Of a DNA stretch of 15,846 nucleotides, positions 13,929 through 15,846 are shown piece after piece. Made by a program: the position numbers and the translations under genes. The notes under the pieces were generated by a model. It was not told the origin of the DNA. It worked only from the letters and a program-made list of their open reading frames with translations, and ran no database searches. The DNA lies in NCBI GenBank assembly GCA_944380945.1, contig CALWJG010000016.1, positions 1 to 15,846 of the forward strand, written 5' to 3'. Source of the stretch: an uncultured Agathobaculum sp. Lineage in GTDB: Bacteria; Bacillota; Clostridia; Oscillospirales; Butyricicoccaceae. Numbering within the stretch: position 1 is the stretch's first letter; every line of letters begins with the position of its first letter.

Positions 13929-14270
13929 TTAGATCTTTTCCGCGATCTTGGCAGCCTTGCCTACGCGGCCGCGCAGGTAGTACAGCTTGGCGCGGCGGAC
14001 CTTACCGTTGCGCACGACCTCGAACTTCGCAACGTTCGGGGAGTGAACCGGGAAGGTCTTCTCAACGCCTACGCCGTAAGAGATGCGGCGGACGGTAACC
14101 GTCTGGTTAACGCCGGCGTGCTTCTTGGCAATGATGATGCCCTCGAAAACCTGAATACGCTCGCGGTTGCCTTCCTTGATCTTCGCGTGTACCTTGACGG
14201 TATCGCCGATCTTGAGCTCCGGCAGATCGCTCTTGAGCTGCTGCTCGGACAGTACTTTGACCAGATCCAT
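13929..14270 (-). CDS. rplS: 50S ribosomal protein L19
   Basis: This 113-residue protein sits at the 30S/50S interface. It shows the full L19 pattern: LKIGDTVKVHAKIKEGNRER, then QVFEGIIIAKK, then VTVRRISYGVGVEKTFPVHSP, then RRAKLYYLRGRVGKAAKI. I chose the ATG at 14270, which gives the usual MDLVKVLSEQQ start, with AAAGGA ten bases upstream. The frame extends upstream to 14435, but that part covers the promoter and leader RNA. It is monocistronic between its own promoter and terminator. The trmD/rimM genes that often precede L19 are absent here. Confidence 0.97.
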   Translation of the reverse strand: MDLVKVLSEQQLKSDLPELKIGDTVKVHAKIKEGNRERIQVFEGIIIAKKHAGVNQTVTVRRISYGVGVEKTFPVHSPNVAKFEVVRNGKVRRAKLYYLRGRVGKAAKIAEKI

Positions 14271-14290
14271 TCTTCTGTCATCCTTTCGTC

Positions 14291-14340
14291 TTAGACATTC
14301 TTGCCCTATCCTCCCTACGAATAAGCAGAGGAATGCCCGT
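14291..14340 (-). ncRNA. Ribosomal protein L19 leader-like RNA
   Basis: Between the rplS promoter and its start, the minus strand carries a hairpin whose outer stem is CATTC/GAATG (14331-14335 with 14296-14300) and whose inner stem is CCTC/GAGG with a purine-rich GGGAGGATAGGGCAAG side. The order ACGGGCATTCCTCTGC then GGGAGGATAGGGC resembles the L19 leader of low-GC Gram-positives (Rfam L19_leader), thought to be an autoregulatory site bound by L19. The assignment is from memory of the pattern and has not been searched. Confidence 0.6.
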
Positions 14341-14351
14341 GTTACCGAAAT

Positions 14352-14380
14352 ATGATACCATACCGCGCCTTCGTTTGCAA
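14352..14380 (-). promoter_or_regulatory. rplS promoter
   Basis: On the minus strand TTGCAA (14375-14380) and TATCAT (14352-14357) are separated by 17 bases, with the extended -10 TGG immediately before the -10. The predicted start is near 14345, which places the L19-leader hairpin at the 5' end of the transcript. Confidence 0.8.
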
Positions 14381-14419
14381 GTATTTTTTGCGTAAAAACT
14401 GCAATATTTTCAGCGGGTC

Positions 14420-14448
14420 TTGGTTTTCCCGCCAATTCATAGTATAAT
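14420..14448 (+). promoter_or_regulatory. Promoter of the GH13 gene
   Basis: On the plus strand TTGGTT (14420-14425) and a perfect TATAAT (14443-14448) are separated by 17 bases and lie about 33 bases before the GH13 start. It is back-to-back with the rplS promoter; the two -35 boxes are about 39 bp apart. An inverted repeat GCGGG-N10-CCCGC (14413-14432) brackets the -35 and could be an operator. Confidence 0.8.
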
Positions 14449-14481
14449 GGTAACGATCAATTCTGTAAAGGAGCTTTTTCC

Positions 14482-15792
14482 ATGTGGGCATATGAAAGCG
14501 TTTTTTACCAGATCTACCCGATCGGCTTCTGCGGCGCGCCGCGCGTCAACGACGGCGTGCTGAAAAACCGCATCGGCAAGGTTGCGGACTGGGCGGAGCA
14601 TATCGCAAAGCTCGGCTGCAATGCGGTCTATTTCTCCCCCCTGTTTGAATCCGACAGCCACGGCTACGACACCCGCGACTTCCGTAAAATCGACTGCCGT
14701 CTGGGCACCAACAAGGATTTTGCCGCCGTGTGCGAAACCCTGCACAAAAACGGCGTCAAGGTCGTGCTGGACGGCGTGTTCAACCACGTCGGCCGCGGCT
14801 TCTGGGCGTTCCGCGACGTGCAGGAGAAAAAGTGGGACTCCCCCTATAAGGATTGGTTCCACATCTCGTTTGACGGCAACTCGAATTACAACGACGGCTT
14901 CTGGTACGAGGGCTGGGAAGGCCATTATGAGCTGGTCAAGCTCAACCTGAAAAACCCCGCGGTCGTGCAGCACATCTTCGACTGCATCCGCCTGTGGGTC
15001 GAGGAATTTGACATCGACGGCCTGCGGCTGGACGTGGCCTACTGTCTGGACAAGGATTTTATCCGCCAGCTGCGCGCGTTCTGCGATACGGTCAAGCCGG
15101 ATTTCTTCCTCGTGGGCGAGCTGCTGCACGGCGACTACAACCAGTTCGTCGGCGACCAGATGCTGCATTCCTGCACCAACTATGAGTGCTACAAGGGCCT
15201 GTATTCCTCGATGAACAGCATGAACCTGTTCGAGATCACCCATTCCCTGCTGCGGCAGTTCGGGCCGGAAAACTGGACCCTGTACCGCGGCAAGCACCTG
15301 CTGGGCTTTGTGGACAACCACGACGTCACCCGCATCGCGTCCATCCTGCAAAACCCCAGGCACCTGCCGCTGGTGTACGCGCTGCTGTTCGGCATGCCGG
15401 GCATCCCCTGCATCTACTACGGCAGCGAATGGGGCGCCGCGGGCGAAAAGCATCAGGGCGACGACGCGCTGCGCCCGTCGTTCGATGCGCCGGTCTGGAA
15501 CGACCTGACCGGATGGATCGCCAAGCTCGCCAAAGCGCACCGCGCGAGCAAGGCACTGTGCTATGGCGACTTCAAGCAGCTGGTGCTGACCAACAAGCAG
15601 TGCATCTGGGAGCGCATCTATGAGGATGAGCGCGTGCTGGTCGCGGTCAACATCGACAGCGAGCCCTATACTGCGCACTTTGACGCGCGCTGCGGCATGG
15701 CCGAGGACTTGATCACCGGCAAGCCGCACGACTTCGGCGGCGGCAGCGAGCTGCCTCCCTATTCGGCGTACTTCTGGAAGTGCGAGCGCTGA
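14482..15792 (+). CDS. GH13 family alpha-amylase-type glycoside hydrolase
   Basis: This 436-residue enzyme of the alpha-amylase superfamily likely acts on alpha-1,4 (or alpha-1,6) glucans or maltodextrins. The four conserved GH13 regions are: I DGVFNH (97-102), II DGLRLDVAY (179-187, nucleophile Asp184), III VGEL (acid/base Glu213) and IV FVDNHD (276-281, Asp281). A C-terminal beta domain follows (about 365-436). There is no signal peptide and no starch-binding or N-terminal CBM34/CBM48 domain, so it is probably cytoplasmic, closer to maltodextrinase-type enzymes. The exact specificity cannot be read. The start is supported by AAAGGAG seven bases upstream. It is the only plus-strand gene, is monocistronic, and ends before a strong terminator. 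Confidence 0.92.
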   Translation: MWAYESVFYQIYPIGFCGAPRVNDGVLKNRIGKVADWAEHIAKLGCNAVYFSPLFESDSHGYDTRDFRKIDCRLGTNKDFAAVCETLHKNGVKVVLDGVFNHVGRGFWAFRDVQEKKWDSPYKDWFHISFDGNSNYNDGFWYEGWEGHYELVKLNLKNPAVVQHIFDCIRLWVEEFDIDGLRLDVAYCLDKDFIRQLRAFCDTVKPDFFLVGELLHGDYNQFVGDQMLHSCTNYECYKGLYSSMNSMNLFEITHSLLRQFGPENWTLYRGKHLLGFVDNHDVTRIASILQNPRHLPLVYALLFGMPGIPCIYYGSEWGAAGEKHQGDDALRPSFDAPVWNDLTGWIAKLAKAHRASKALCYGDFKQLVLTNKQCIWERIYEDERVLVAVNIDSEPYTAHFDARCGMAEDLITGKPHDFGGGSELPPYSAYFWKCER

Positions 15793-15813
15793 GCAAAAAT
15801 ATGATGGCAGAAC

Positions 15814-15846
15814 AAATCCCCCAGCCGCCAAGCGGCTGGGGGATTT
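15814..15846 (+). terminator. Rho-independent terminator of the GH13 gene
   Basis: A perfect 14-bp inverted repeat (15814-15827 with 15833-15846), GC-rich in the middle and ending in ATTT, lies about 20 bases past the GH13 stop. The window ends inside the T run, so the full U-tract is not visible. Confidence 0.85.

Noticed and set aside
14437..15831. A 464-codon minus-strand open frame opposite the GH13 gene
   Set aside because: The GH13 reading has all catalytic motifs, a promoter and a ribosome binding site. The opposite frame is Val/Ala/Asp-rich and has none.
1..15846. Mobile elements, phage genes, CRISPR, tRNA genes or defence systems
   Set aside because: I scanned both strands for transposase, integrase and repeat arrays and for tRNA-like cloverleaf ends and saw none. 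Nearly all coding space is conserved housekeeping genes.

Overview
The window looks like a chromosomal housekeeping segment of a GC-rich member of the Firmicutes/Bacillota. The most likely placement is class Clostridia, Oscillospiraceae/Butyricicoccaceae-like. That placement is an inference from three things: the gene order tig-clpP-clpX-lon-engB, strong AGGAG-type ribosome binding sites with sigma-A promoters, and protein style combined with high GC. I cannot name a species from the sequence alone. Twelve of the fourteen-plus genes are on the minus strand and only the last gene points right.

Layout from left to right. Positions 1-470 hold no protein gene that I can support. They carry two tandem, very strong minus-strand promoters about 121 bp apart and a boxA-like antitermination element near the left edge, which is the signature of an rRNA operon promoter/leader whose rRNA genes lie just outside the window. 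Next are a solo SCP2-domain protein with its own promoter and terminator (471-857), then lon-engB-membrane zinc-ribbon gene as a translationally coupled unit with its own promoter (905-4401), then clpP-clpX (4425-6414) and trigger factor (6637-7986). This is a protein quality-control block: nascent-chain chaperone, ClpXP protease and Lon protease. A ribosome-assembly GTPase is attached at its end.

The second block (8071-13842) is a compact operon read lepB-rbgA-rnhB-yraN-M19 dipeptidase-thrC-metallophosphoesterase. It has one clear promoter before lepB and gaps or overlaps of a few bases at most junctions. It mixes secretion (signal peptidase I), 50S ribosome assembly (RbgA), DNA/RNA hybrid processing (RNase HII), a YraN nuclease-like protein, a dipeptidase and threonine synthase. 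rplS (ribosomal protein L19) sits upstream with its own promoter, L19-leader-like RNA and terminator. Facing away from it, with a back-to-back promoter region, is a cytoplasmic GH13 alpha-amylase-type enzyme that ends in a strong terminator at the right edge.

Several starts were moved from the longest possible ORF on ribosome-binding-site evidence: clpP (GTG), tig, thrC, the M19 dipeptidase, rnhB and rplS. I saw no mobile element, CRISPR array, tRNA, phage gene or defence system. I did not find a convincing undescribed biological system. The observations most worth checking are the rRNA tandem promoters at the edge, the membrane zinc-ribbon protein coupled to engB, the overlapping hairpins before thrC, the hairpin cluster before clpP, and the operator-like palindrome inside the SCP2 gene promoter.
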